Shown: positions 1-8,388 of the stretch, in pieces
How positions within the stretch are numbered: position 1 is the first letter of the stretch
Layout: every line of letters starts with the position of its first letter
Assembly: GCA_019058515.1 (NCBI GenBank)
Contig: JAHPYY010000176.1
Coordinates: forward strand, 1-64,000
Length of the DNA: 64,000 nucleotides
DNA from: Promethearchaeota archaeon
GTDB taxonomy: Archaea; Asgardarchaeota; Lokiarchaeia; Sigynarchaeales; SOKP01
Reading direction: 5' to 3'
Position numbers and translations under genes: made by a program
Notes under the pieces: generated by a model
Seen by the model: only the letters and a program-made list of their open reading frames with translations
Databases searched by the model: none
What the model was told of the DNA's origin: nothing

Positions 1-1
1 G

Positions 2-1246
2 AACGGCTTGAAAAACGCTGCAATGACCTGCATGTCCAGCAAGATCGTTTCCGAATCCAAAGAAATGCTCGCAGACATGTGCATCGACGCGATTAAGTCA
101 ATTGCTGAAAAGAACAACGACGGTAAGTGGGTTGCGGATATCGAGAAAGTCCAAATCCAGAAAAAAGAAGGCGAGTCCATCGACGAAACCAGTTTGATTA
201 AAGGCATCATCTTGGACAAAGAAGTAGTCAGCCCTGGAATGCCAAAATCCGTAAAGGACGCGAAAATCCTCTTACTACAATCGGCGATCGAAATCGAAAA
301 GACCGAGTTTGACAGCAAGCTACAAATCACCAGCCCTGAGCAAATCCAACAGTTCCTAGACGAAGAAGAAAAGATGCTTAAAAACATGGTAGACAAGGTA
401 AACAACTCCGGCGCAAACGTCGTGATTTGCCAAAAAGGCATCGACGACTTAGCTCAACACTTCTTAACCAAAGCGAACGTGTTAGCCGTGAGACGGGTCA
501 AAAAATCCGACTTAGAAAAGTTGTCTAAAGCCACTGGCGGAAAGATTATCACCAACTTCGACGACATCTCAGCCGATAAGTTAGGCTGGGCGGGATTAGT
601 CGAAGAGCGAAAAATTATGAACGATAATTGGATTTTCGTGGAAGAATGCAAAGATCCAAAATCCGTGGTCGTTTTAATCCGAGGAGGAACCGAACTAATC
701 GTTGACGAGGTCGAACGAGCCATCCACGACGCTTTATGCGTGGTGCGAGACATCATCGAAGACGAAAAAATCGTTGGCGGCGGTGGCGCTCCAGAATTAG
801 AGACCGCCATTCAATTGCGAAAGTACGCTCAAACCCTCGGCGGACGCGAGCAGCTTGCCGTAGAAATCTTCGCCGACGCCTTAGATATCGTCCCAAAAAC
901 CCTCGCTGAAAACGCTGGTCTAGACCAAATCGAAGTGTTGATGAAATTGCGCGCTTCCCACCAAGCAGGAAACATCTTCGCAGGACACGACCTTGATACG
1001 GGCACCGTAGTCGAAAACATGGTGGCAGCGGGCGTAGTAGAACCAACCGTCGTGAAGGTACAGGCGATTAAGAGCTCTGCCGAAGCGACCTCCATGATAC
1101 TGCGAATTGACGACGTCATCGCCAGTAAGAAGACTGAAGGCCCACCTGGTGGTCCAGGAGGAATGCCTCCAGGAGGAATGCCGCCAGGTATGGGCGGAAT
1201 GGGAGGTATGGGTGGCGGTTATCCGGGAATGGGAGACATGTATTAA
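2..1246 (+). CDS. thsA: Thermosome subunit (group II chaperonin), 3' part
   Basis: This is the C-terminal 414 residues or so of a group II chaperonin subunit; the frame is open to the window edge, so the start and the ATP-binding GDGTT region lie outside. Thermosomes are ATP-driven cytosolic double rings that fold proteins. Visible hallmarks are the apical-domain region, the VGGGGAPE segment that returns to the equatorial domain (family ATP-site glycine motif), the NAGLD segment, and a Gly/Met-rich tail of GGMPP-type repeats ending in MGDMY, which is typical of archaeal thermosome termini. A complete subunit is about 540-560 residues, so roughly a quarter is missing. Codons favour C-ending forms (AAC, ATC, GAC) far more than in neighbouring genes, as expected for a highly expressed gene. 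The paralogue letter cannot be assigned. Confidence 0.95.
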   Translation, partial: NGLKNAAMTCMSSKIVSESKEMLADMCIDAIKSIAEKNNDGKWVADIEKVQIQKKEGESIDETSLIKGIILDKEVVSPGMPKSVKDAKILLLQSAIEIEKTEFDSKLQITSPEQIQQFLDEEEKMLKNMVDKVNNSGANVVICQKGIDDLAQHFLTKANVLAVRRVKKSDLEKLSKATGGKIITNFDDISADKLGWAGLVEERKIMNDNWIFVEECKDPKSVVVLIRGGTELIVDEVERAIHDALCVVRDIIEDEKIVGGGGAPELETAIQLRKYAQTLGGREQLAVEIFADALDIVPKTLAENAGLDQIEVLMKLRASHQAGNIFAGHDLDTGTVVENMVAAGVVEPTVVKVQAIKSSAEATSMILRIDDVIASKKTEGPPGGPGGMPPGGMPPGMGGMGGMGGGYPGMGDMY

Positions 1247-1249
1247 CCC

Positions 1250-1285
1250 AAATAACTTTTTCTCTTTTCTTTTTTATTTTTTTAA
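1250..1285 (+). terminator. Pyrimidine-rich terminator, copy 1
   Basis: Starts four bases after the thermosome stop. It reads AATAAC followed by TTTTTCTCTTTTCTTTTTTA and more T. Nearly the same 30-base string recurs near 4673 and 7545. T-rich tracts are the known intrinsic terminators of archaea, so this is probably the thermosome terminator. Confidence 0.65.
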
Positions 1286-1423
1286 ATTATTTCTTAAAGT
1301 ATTCGTTATTTTGATTTCCCGTTATTTTAACTCGGTTCCTAATTTTAAGTTAGTTTACATAAATGGTTCTGTATCTATTCAAAAGTAATATTAGTAAATA
1401 GGAACTATTTTTCATACTAAAAA

Positions 1424-2089
1424 ATGGTCGACCCATTTAAATTATCTCTAATTGTTGAAAATCAAGTATGTAAACTTAATTTAAAAAAGTATTATAGATT
1501 CCGCAAAGCTCGTTTTTATGGTGGATGTGCCACAGCAGATTGTTTAGGCTGCAATTTACGATGCGTATATTGTTGGTCTCAGAAAAAGGTATGGAATCCC
1601 CAACACTTTGGCAAATTCTATTCTACCAAGAGTGTAAGCGATAAGTTAATAAAAATGGGTCTACAAATAGTCAGAGTTAGCGGCGGTGAACCAACAATCG
1701 GGAAAGTTCATTTGTTAGAGCTGTTAGAATATATCCCAAATGATGTTCTTTTTATCCTTGAGACGAATGGAATGTTGTTAAACGAAGAATACATTAAGGA
1801 ATTGAGCACATTTGAAAATTTATACGTAAGAGTATCTCTAAAAGGGGTAGAAAATCAAACTTTTGAGAGAAATACAGGTGTGGACGGCACTTTATTCCAG
1901 CACCAATTATCAGCGTTTTGCTTGCTTAAAAAGTACGGGATTCGGCACGGAGCAGCAATTCTTTACAACCTATATACCGAAGACCAAATTAATAATTTAG
2001 GATTTCCTAATTTGGAATACGAACCTTTAATTTTATATCCTTTTATTGAAACTGGTTTAAGAAAGAAAGGAATCCCTATAATTCGATAA
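1424..2089 (+). CDS. Radical SAM protein, short form
   Basis: Radical SAM enzymes use a [4Fe-4S] cluster to cleave S-adenosylmethionine and make a radical. The cluster motif is CNLRCVYC (Cys43, Cys47, Cys50), preceded by two further cysteines (Cys35, Cys40) that could serve another metal site. A SGGEPT motif near residue 90, which contacts SAM, and a later ETNG segment fit the half-barrel core. At 221 residues it is short and has no extra C-terminal Fe-S (SPASM) domain. It resembles activating-enzyme-like archaeal radical SAM proteins, but the substrate cannot be read from sequence. It stands alone on the plus strand and its 3' end faces the next gene after five bases. Confidence 0.8.
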   Translation: MVDPFKLSLIVENQVCKLNLKKYYRFRKARFYGGCATADCLGCNLRCVYCWSQKKVWNPQHFGKFYSTKSVSDKLIKMGLQIVRVSGGEPTIGKVHLLELLEYIPNDVLFILETNGMLLNEEYIKELSTFENLYVRVSLKGVENQTFERNTGVDGTLFQHQLSAFCLLKKYGIRHGAAILYNLYTEDQINNLGFPNLEYEPLILYPFIETGLRKKGIPIIR

Positions 2090-2094
2090 AAAAT

Positions 2095-2805
2095 TCAACA
2101 CCTCAAGGTAATTTTCTTCCTTATATACAACACGAGGGCAGAGAAAGCTAAGATTAGCGAAACCGAAAACGGGTATAGGTCGTATTTAGAGCCAATAATC
2201 CCTCCCAATAACCGTTTTTCGAAAAAGATTTCGCCCGTACTTCGTATTGACCATTGAAACAAGGTTAAAACCCCGTTTGAGGGATCGTACGCGTACTTTT
2301 GCTGACACTCTGTCTCGCCCTCTTGTTCGAAGGTCGCAATGGTAGCGGAAGTCACTTCCGTTACGATTGGATTAAGGCAATTATCTTTTAATGAAGTTAA
2401 ATACTCGTGTACTGGTAAAGGGCATATGTAAGTGAGAGCCGCGTAAGGTAAGCAATATTTGGCAGGATCTTTACTAACCATGAATCCCTTCTTGTACACA
2501 TACGATTTGCTGGGAGAGGTGCTAATTTTATATGTATAATCGGAGCGAATTAACCAATATTCCACATATTCAGAAATCGTTGTTATATTGTAAAGCGACT
2601 CTTGCCCCTCCCTCTCTGAAAAAGTCACGGGGGACAGATCTTCATTTAAAATCGTAACTTTATACCTTAATTCATCTCCGACGGAGATACTTAGAGAATA
2701 TTCTTGAGATTCAGCAGTACTTTCGATTATAGCGAAGGACAAACTTACTAAAACAAGTAATAATACAAGTACAGATATCCAATACTTATTCTTAGATAAT
2801 TTCAT
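2095..2805 (-). CDS. Secreted or membrane-anchored protein, unknown
   Basis: A 236-residue protein with an N-terminal hydrophobic signal anchor (about residues 9-27, after KNKYW), a beta-rich outer domain, and a C-terminal hydrophobic segment (about 210-228) followed by a basic RKK tail. This is the classic layout of an archaeal surface protein held by a C-terminal membrane helix. The outer domain has several cysteines (near YCLPY, YICPL, DNCLN and ECQQK) that could form disulfides. I recognise no family. It ends tail-to-tail with the radical SAM gene. Confidence 0.7.
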   Translation of the reverse strand: MKLSKNKYWISVLVLLLVLVSLSFAIIESTAESQEYSLSISVGDELRYKVTILNEDLSPVTFSEREGQESLYNITTISEYVEYWLIRSDYTYKISTSPSKSYVYKKGFMVSKDPAKYCLPYAALTYICPLPVHEYLTSLKDNCLNPIVTEVTSATIATFEQEGETECQQKYAYDPSNGVLTLFQWSIRSTGEIFFEKRLLGGIIGSKYDLYPFSVSLILAFSALVLYIRKKITLRC

Positions 2806-2834
2806 AATTTTTTCCCAAAAAATTTGTTCTTGGA

Positions 2835-3101
2835 CTATATTGGATCTTGTAGCATGAAGCCAATTATATTTTTAAATCTATCTGTAAAATCTCCCGTTTT
2901 TCCTTCAATTCTTAAATTAACATTAACAGTAACATTTCTATTTTCTGGAAATATTAGATCTGAGAATAATTGGGTATAAACTTCTATCACGTCTGTTCCT
3001 TTTAAGGCGTATCAAGGAGAAGGACCTTTTATATTCGTAAGTTTCTCGCTTGAGAGTCGTTCCTTACGATCTTCTTTCCAATATCTTGTTTTAAGGTGAT
3101 T
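2835..3101 (-). pseudogene. Gene remnant with in-frame TGA
   Basis: This 440-base intergenic stretch holds a protein-like reading frame on the minus strand. From 3101 down it reads a charged stretch containing RYWKEDRKERL and TNIKGPSP, then TGA at 3012-3014, then continues in the same frame with YALKGTDVIEVYTQLF and VNVNLRIEGKTGDFTDRF until TAG at 2835-2837. The amphipathic composition on both sides of the stop looks like real protein. There is no ATG in frame. It looks like the 3' end of a decayed gene of unknown family. The remaining bases up to 3246 are AT-rich with nothing recognisable. Confidence 0.4.
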
Positions 3102-3246
3102 TTAACCGTTAAGTTTTTATTTGGCAACTATTTGCTACACATTCTTTAATAATTTACATTTAGAGGTTTTTTTAAAATATTTTTTAAGGATTATATTTTG
3201 TAAGACAGTTATATCTTTAGCTTTGATTAGTAATTATGTTGCTCGT

Positions 3247-4350
3247 TCATTTATTATTAAACCATGTGGGTAAGTTTGCCAAGATTTTTGGATTTTCTAA
3301 AAGAGTATCTAATTCTTCGTTGTTAAAATAGTTCAAATACCCGCGATGTATTAGATAGTCAACCACAGGAGGATATCCTTCTTCAAGGCGTATCGCAATT
3401 TCTTCTTTAAATCTCTTTATAGCAAGAGGATCTCCTACTCTCACGAGTTCTTTCAGTAGTGGAAAGGCTATATTTCTATGTAATATGCGCGTATCGTATT
3501 CGTTTTCGTACCACGCTTGAATATTGGAGCAATGCCCCCAAAATTCGGTCTCTGGAGGTATGTGGTATTTATATAAGCTTCCTCTTTCCATCGAGGAATC
3601 TAATTTCTCTGCAGCTTCGTCAATGGAATTAATTTTATAGTGTTGCTTAATTTTAGCGGTAGTAATATTTAACAATAAATATTTGCACTGGTGAAACAGT
3701 CTCCCTCCAATGTATATATTGGTTTTGGTGCGCTCTAATCTAAGCAAGAGGAAATCGTTGATTTTGAACTCTTTTCCGATATGTCTAATAGGTTTTTGCA
3801 CGTTCACCTCGTTCAGAGATGTTCTTTCTACCATTAACTTTGTTAGAACTGAAAAGGCATTATCTACATCGAAGTTTTCTTTAGCGCTAATTTCTACAAA
3901 CGAAGTGATGTTATTTTGTTCAGCGAGTTGAATAACGTATTCGCGGGGGATCTTTCGTTGAGTTTTTGCTAAATCGACTTTGGAACCAATAAGTATTATT
4001 GGGATCGGACCCCATCTTTGCCTCACAAGCGACGCCCACTCAGGAACATTATCCAAAGTACTTGGTTTTGTAATATCGTATAAGAGTATTGCCCCATTCG
4101 CTCCAAGGCAATAAGTCGGCATAAGAAATCGAAACCGTTCTTCTCCTCCCAAGTCCCAAATTTGCAATTTTACTCGTTTTACTTCGTTACGATAATTAAG
4201 TTCAATCTTCTTTACATGGAATTCTACTCCTATCGTTAAGCGATATGAAGAGTCAAAACTGTTATAACAGTATCTTTTTGTAAGGCGTATTTTTTCCTTA
4301 GGAGCATCGCCGAGGAGTATTACTTTAAAAGTGTTATCGTAACAAACCAT
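3247..4350 (-). CDS. Ras/Rab-like small GTPase with degenerate P-loop and C-terminal extension
   Basis: Residues 1-175 are a Ras-superfamily G domain; residues 180-367 are an extra domain. The switch II motif WDLGGEERF, the G4-like GSKVDL and the G5 SAK are present. The P-loop is degraded: residues 14-21 read GDAPKEKI where GDxGxGKT/S is expected, so the second glycine and the Ser/Thr that binds magnesium are gone, though a lysine remains. Nucleotide binding or hydrolysis is therefore probably altered. The C-terminal domain contains the stretch WGHCSNIQAWYENEYDTR and the segment AFPLLKELVRVGDPLA, which I recall from other Lokiarchaeal proteins with helical HEAT-like repeats. It probably acts as a regulatory or scaffold GTPase. 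A paralogue with an intact P-loop lies at 43252-43779. Confidence 0.85.
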   Translation of the reverse strand: MVCYDNTFKVILLGDAPKEKIRLTKRYCYNSFDSSYRLTIGVEFHVKKIELNYRNEVKRVKLQIWDLGGEERFRFLMPTYCLGANGAILLYDITKPSTLDNVPEWASLVRQRWGPIPIILIGSKVDLAKTQRKIPREYVIQLAEQNNITSFVEISAKENFDVDNAFSVLTKLMVERTSLNEVNVQKPIRHIGKEFKINDFLLLRLERTKTNIYIGGRLFHQCKYLLLNITTAKIKQHYKINSIDEAAEKLDSSMERGSLYKYHIPPETEFWGHCSNIQAWYENEYDTRILHRNIAFPLLKELVRVGDPLAIKRFKEEIAIRLEEGYPPVVDYLIHRGYLNYFNNEELDTLLENPKILANLPTWFNNK

Positions 4351-4446
4351 TTTAATTGATTTCTCTAATTATTACTCTTCCAGGTATTAACAAAACACTC
4401 AAATATTTATACATTTCTGTCAATTTCTCATGGGATTTAAAGGAAT

Positions 4447-4706
4447 TTGATTGAAGTCCCTATAGGAGACAAATTTAAGTCATTTTTCAAACGACAAGAT
4501 AACCAAATCCGGAAAAAAAAGTTCTTAACAGAAATGTTTGGCTAACCCTCCACCGTTTCAGAAGGACCCACCCCACCAATTGGAAAGAATTCGAAAGCGA
4601 GGCAAAAAATCAAACTTACGACGATCCTTTAAGGCAATTAACACATGATTCCAGTATATTTAAAAGAAAACGAATAATTTTTTCTCTTTTCTTTTTTATT
4701 TTCTAA
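4447..4706 (+). pseudogene. Frameshifted gene remnant
   Basis: Two protein-like frames join here. The first (TTG 4447 to TAA 4543-4545) contains VPIGDKFKSFFKRQDNQIRK and ends TEMFG. The second frame, entered at about 4536, continues WLTLHRFRRTHPTNWKEFE and YDDPLRQLTHDSSIFKRKR to TAA 4704-4706. A one-base change near 4536-4542 would fuse them into one protein of about 80 residues. It is directly followed by a copy of the repeated terminator, which supports it having been a real gene. No family recognised. The rest of 4351-4841 is AT-rich promoter-like sequence. Confidence 0.45.
4673..4705 (+). terminator. Pyrimidine-rich terminator, copy 2
   Basis: AATAATTTTTTCTCTTTTCT and further T-rich sequence, almost identical to the copy after the thermosome gene at 1250. 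It lies at the end of a frameshifted gene remnant. Confidence 0.5.
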
Positions 4707-4841
4707 ATTTTTCTCGAATATTTTAGCTTGATTCTTTTCTAAATTATTGAATTTTACCTTTAATCAATAAAATTTATATAAATTTGTCTATAAAAATAGT
4801 TAATTAACTCTTTGTATTCTAATTGAAAAATAGGATTTAAA

Positions 4842-5936
4842 ATGGTATCCTTAAGTAAAGAAAAATTAAATTTTCAAAAAGAAAATGTTTACTTCCAAGA
4901 ATTTCTCTTTAAAAATGGACAGAAATATGGATTAAGGTTTGCATCACCAAAAGATGCAAAAAATATTTCAAATATGTTCAAAGAAAGTTATAATTATGAT
5001 TATTCGAATCCTGTTGTTTATGATATTGAACTTTTAAAAAAACATATTCTAAATCCAAATAAAGTTTGGATCCTAAGTGACTTAATAGAAAAAAAGAAAA
5101 CTGTTGGGTGCGCTTTAGTTGAAAAAGAGAGATATATTGCCCATGCTGGGTGTTTAGTTGTGAAGAAAGAATTTAAACGACATGGAATTACATCACAAAT
5201 TGCAGCAGCAGGACTTATCACAGTAACAAAAATGCCTCAATTTAATGATGTTCTAAGACTTGACATTGAAGTTCGTGCCCACTTATCTAATGTTCAATCT
5301 GCTGCTCAAAATGCTGGTGCAATACCTTATAGTATAATTCCAAGTCATACTAACATAGGAGATAAAAGAAATCTTGATATTACTGATAATAATCCGAGTC
5401 CCCCCCAAAGTGAAGAATCAGCAGTATTGTTTTCATTGATTTTTAGAAATCTCTGGAAAAAAAGAAACAAAAATGTGATTTTATTAGATAATGAAGATTT
5501 CATCTTTTGTTATGAATTTGTAAAAAATCATGCAAAAAAAATGAAAAATGATACTTTAATTCTTAAAAGAAAAAACAGGAATAGAGAATATGAACTTTAT
5601 GGCGTTTCTAAAGATTATTATATGGCAAATGTGAAATTATATGGATATATTAAAGAAAAATCTCTCAATAACTTATTAAAAATATACAAGAATTGGAGAT
5701 TAATTATTTGGAAAATTCCTACAACAGAAAACGGAATAAATTCAATGATTCTTGCCTTAAAAAAAGGATTTAGAGTGGTAGGTTATGATCTTGGGTTCAA
5801 TAATGTAAATTGGATGTTGTACGATTCAATTATCGTTGTCTATTATCCCAATGAAAATTGGAAATTGTCAGATGTAAGATGTATAGATTCAATAAAACCA
5901 CTTTTTAACAGAATAAAGCAACAATTCTTAAATTAA
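4842..5936 (+). CDS. GNAT-family N-acetyltransferase-like protein
   Basis: The N-terminal half (about residues 30-165) has the acetyl-CoA-binding GNAT layout: a RFASPKDAKNI start, a central beta strand with GCALVEKE, and motif A as AGCLVVKKEFKRHGITSQI, where RHGI matches the R/Q-x-x-G pyrophosphate loop. GNATs transfer acyl groups from acyl-CoA to amines. The C-terminal 180 residues (Lys/Asn/Tyr-rich) may be a second, degenerate GNAT-like lobe. The substrate is unknown. The gene is visibly more AT-rich than its neighbours, with long A runs, and forms an AT-rich island with the next gene. The start ATG follows a long AT-rich leader without a clear Shine-Dalgarno. Confidence 0.7.
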   Translation: MVSLSKEKLNFQKENVYFQEFLFKNGQKYGLRFASPKDAKNISNMFKESYNYDYSNPVVYDIELLKKHILNPNKVWILSDLIEKKKTVGCALVEKERYIAHAGCLVVKKEFKRHGITSQIAAAGLITVTKMPQFNDVLRLDIEVRAHLSNVQSAAQNAGAIPYSIIPSHTNIGDKRNLDITDNNPSPPQSEESAVLFSLIFRNLWKKRNKNVILLDNEDFIFCYEFVKNHAKKMKNDTLILKRKNRNREYELYGVSKDYYMANVKLYGYIKEKSLNNLLKIYKNWRLIIWKIPTTENGINSMILALKKGFRVVGYDLGFNNVNWMLYDSIIVVYYPNENWKLSDVRCIDSIKPLFNRIKQQFLN

Positions 5937-6196
5937 TATTCCTAAAAATTTCTCTTATAAAATCGAAAAGATAGGAGAAACTCATCTTTATACAAAGGTT
6001 CTTAGAACATATCCTCCTTTTTAACTAACATTCTAAATTAAAGCTAATTCTATTATGAATTCTATTATAAATAAACGCAAAAAAATAAAATAATAAAATT
6101 AAGAATTCCAAAAGTTTAATTGAATTTTGCTTCCAAAGTCAAAAAGGAAAAAAATGACTTTTATGTGAATATTATTTTAAAATTCATATTCAATAT

Positions 6197-6224
6197 TTTC
6201 CCAAGTGGTTTTATATATGGGAAA
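6197..6224. promoter_or_regulatory. Inverted repeat around a TATA-like box
   Basis: TTTCCCA (6197-6203) and TGGGAAA (6218-6224) form a perfect 7-base inverted repeat around TTTTATATAT. It sits about 110 bases upstream of the secreted-protein gene at 6337 and could be an operator over a core promoter. Otherwise 5937-6336 is AT-rich and I see nothing else in it. Confidence 0.3.
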
Positions 6225-6336
6225 TAATTATACTATCACAACTCAAATCTAAATCATAAAAAATAACTAGCATTTTCAACCTCAACCGAGGTGAAATCCA
6301 AATAATTACAATTAAAAAAAATTAAGAGGTAAAATT

Positions 6337-6861
6337 ATGAAAAATAAATTAAGATACATTGCACTAACAACTATATTTTTTGCTTTCTTAGTGGGAATAA
6401 GTCCTATAGCATTCGCTGCACGTCCTCCACCACCTCCAGTAACCAAATATTTTGGAACAAGTATCTCATATAACGGTTTGTTTAAGCAAGGATCCCTTAG
6501 TAGTACTTACTCTGACGACGGAGATTATTACACATGTTATTTATTTAGTGTTCCAAAAAAATTTGCAGGTGGTGTACCTATTTGGTGGGATGTTTGGGGA
6601 AATATTAGAGTTAAATTTAGTGGTCAACAAGGAAGTAGGTTAGTTGTTGAATATAATGCACTCCCTCAGGGAATTTTAGGAGGCAAATTAAAGATTGTAT
6701 ATAACGACGGTTCTTCAAAAACCTGGAGTGGCTATGAAGATGATGGTGTGGTTAAATTATCTATAATAAAGAAACCAGTTAACTATGTTGAGTTATCAAT
6801 TGATTCAGGTTGGATAACTCCTGGCTACATTCAATTCGATGTGGTATATTTAAGTCCCTAA
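6337..6861 (+). CDS. Secreted protein, unknown
   Basis: A 174-residue protein with a clear Sec signal peptide: Lys-rich N terminus, hydrophobic core LTTIFFAFLVGISPIAF, and a likely cleavage after AFA. A proline run (RPPPPPV) follows, then an all-beta, Gly/Tyr/Ser-rich domain without C-terminal membrane helix, so it is probably released or surface-bound. A Shine-Dalgarno-like AGAGGT lies six bases before the ATG. No family recognised. Base composition is AT-rich like that of the preceding gene. Confidence 0.7.
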   Translation: MKNKLRYIALTTIFFAFLVGISPIAFAARPPPPPVTKYFGTSISYNGLFKQGSLSSTYSDDGDYYTCYLFSVPKKFAGGVPIWWDVWGNIRVKFSGQQGSRLVVEYNALPQGILGGKLKIVYNDGSSKTWSGYEDDGVVKLSIIKKPVNYVELSIDSGWITPGYIQFDVVYLSP

Positions 6862-7040
6862 TATCAAAAACAAAAATTAGATAATAGAAATATGATTTAT
6901 TAACTATTAATAAACTTACTTAGTATAATTTCAATAGATATCGATGATATAAATATTTAAACCTCTAAGCGATTAGAATGAAGTAAATATCATCTAATTT
7001 CGAGGATATTATACTTTTTTTTTTTATTTCTACTAAATAA

Positions 7041-7522
7041 TTAAATAAGGATGGTGCCATTCTAATTGCTGTATTAATGATTAATGCAGGGATTCCTTCT
7101 TGGCGAGTCAAAGTGTGCGCGCTGGTTATGTACAAGCTTCTTCGACGGTGCCTTTAGGAGGACACGGATACGCTATTTACTTAGCTGATCGGGACGATTC
7201 AGAAAGAGGGTTTGAGTGGGCAATTTTAGACTGGTGCTATTTTGCTGATCCTAAGGTGGAAATTCAAAATAAACCGCTAGCTAGAGAAGGAGGGCAGCAA
7301 AACGCATACAAGGACATATGGTTTACCTTTGACGATGAATATAGTTGGAGTCAGACGTGGTTTGAAATAACAAGTGAAAGAATTAGTAGGCAACAAAAAA
7401 CTAAATTAGAAGATGTGATTGAAAAGAGATATAAAACTGTAAAAGAAGTTATGAAATACTTGGATGAAAATATAATCCGTCAAATTGATAATAAAGAGAA
7501 GATAGCTTATAGATTTTTGTAA
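7041..7522 (+). pseudogene. Transglutaminase-like protein, truncated and frameshifted
   Basis: Frame 3 from 7041 reads KDGAILIAVLMINAGIPSW and then RVKVCA; at about 7117-7122 an extra GC dinucleotide (GTGCGCGCTGG) shifts the frame, and the protein goes on in frame 2 as AGYVQASSTVPLGGHGYAIY and EWAILDWCYFADPK to the stop at 7522. Together this is the second half of an archaeal transglutaminase-like fold: GGHGYA supplies the His and LDW the Asp of the Cys-His-Asp triad. The catalytic Cys, expected just before DGAIL, is missing because the frame meets TAA at 7038-7040. The gene is therefore both 5'-truncated and frameshifted, and almost certainly dead. A TTG at 7100 could start the last 140 residues but would lack the active site. 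Confidence 0.75.
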
Positions 7523-7544
7523 TGAACTCTTTTTTAATTTACGC

Positions 7545-7585
7545 AAATAACGTTTTCTCTTTTCTTTCTTATTTTTGTATTTTTT
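7545..7585 (+). terminator. Pyrimidine-rich terminator, copy 3
   Basis: AATAACGTTTTCTCTTTTCT and further T-rich sequence, the third copy of the element seen at 1250 and 4673. It follows the transglutaminase remnant and could also terminate vapC transcripts poorly, since it is T-rich only on the plus strand. Confidence 0.5.
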
Positions 7586-7615
7586 CTTGTATCTTTTAAC
7601 TAGATTATATACTAG

Positions 7616-8053
7616 TTAGGTAAAGATTTCTTCTACCTGCTTTAAAATTTTTACTTTCTTTTTCAAGGTGGAGGGCAGTTTTTTAACGATTTTCTCATCC
7701 GCGGTGCAGAAGATTTTTCCTAGTCCTAAACTTAGGGCGAGATAGGAAGCGTCATATATTGATAATTTATGATCAACGGCAATCTTAATCATATGTTTAC
7801 GTATGTCCTCTTTAATAGTAATTACATTAAAACCATAATTTTCTAAGCTTTCTCCAGCATCATCCAGTTCAGAGGATTCAAATAACTCACTATATTTCAA
7901 AGCGTTTAAAACCTCGAAATACAATAATGAAGGGACAACTAGATCAATTTTCCCTTCAATGAACTTATCTCGCAGAATTCTAGCCTTGTCTGAATTCGTT
8001 TCTTCTATGAACCACTTAACTACTATACTAGCATCAATCACAACTTCTATCAT
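7616..8053 (-). CDS. vapC: PIN-domain toxin VapC
   Basis: A 145-residue PIN ribonuclease. The first strand VIDASIVVKWF carries the first acidic residue (Asp7), a Glu follows in YFEVLNAL, and SIYDASYLALS and TADEKI provide the C-terminal acidic residues. VapC toxins cleave RNA, often initiator tRNA or rRNA, and are held inactive by VapB. The gene lies 21 bases downstream of the antitoxin on the same strand, as in standard vapBC operons. All four acidic positions appear intact, so it is probably functional. Confidence 0.88.
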   Translation of the reverse strand: MIEVVIDASIVVKWFIEETNSDKARILRDKFIEGKIDLVVPSLLYFEVLNALKYSELFESSELDDAGESLENYGFNVITIKEDIRKHMIKIAVDHKLSIYDASYLALSLGLGKIFCTADEKIVKKLPSTLKKKVKILKQVEEIFT

Positions 8054-8074
8054 GTTTGCTGACTTCTTTCTTTT

Positions 8075-8305
8075 TTAATAGCGTTCTTCCCTAAATTTGC
8101 GGATGATGTCCACGCTATTGAAATCTTTTGGAGCAATTTTACGTATTTTTTCGTTCAATAAGACAGCTTTAGCTTTATTAATTTCAGTTTCATCTTGAAT
8201 CTTCGATTTAATAGCTTTCCTAATAATTTCACTCCAGTTAAGGTGCTTAAGCGAGTCCATCTTTTTTTTTAATTCGGGATCAATCCTGACACTTATATTT
8301 GTCAT
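8075..8305 (-). CDS. vapB: Ribbon-helix-helix antitoxin VapB
   Basis: A 76-residue protein whose first 45 residues form a ribbon-helix-helix DNA-binding fold: the strand TNISVRID, then PELKKKMDSLKHLNWSEII. The C-terminal tail, rich in Lys/Arg/Glu, would wrap the toxin. It is the first gene of the vapBC operon and is expected to bind the inverted repeat in front of it and repress the pair. Confidence 0.85.
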   Translation of the reverse strand: MTNISVRIDPELKKKMDSLKHLNWSEIIRKAIKSKIQDETEINKAKAVLLNEKIRKIAPKDFNSVDIIRKFREERY

Positions 8306-8306
8306 A

Positions 8307-8352
8307 GTTAATCAGTATATAAAAATAATACGTATATATTTATTATACTAAC
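8307..8352 (-). promoter_or_regulatory. Putative vapBC operator/promoter
   Basis: Just upstream of vapB, GTTAATCAGTATA (8307-8319) is an imperfect inverted match to TATACTAAC (8344-8352), and between them is a perfect ATACGTAT palindrome (8328-8335) within a TATA-like stretch. Ribbon-helix-helix antitoxins usually bind such repeats to autoregulate. Inference from position and symmetry only. Confidence 0.4.
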
Positions 8353-8388
8353 TAAAAAAAATAGAAGGAAAATACTTTTGTGGAAAGA

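Noticed and set aside
454..1119. Long reading frames antisense to the thermosome gene
   Set aside because: They are Ser/Arg-rich, match no family and result from the strong codon bias of the thermosome gene.
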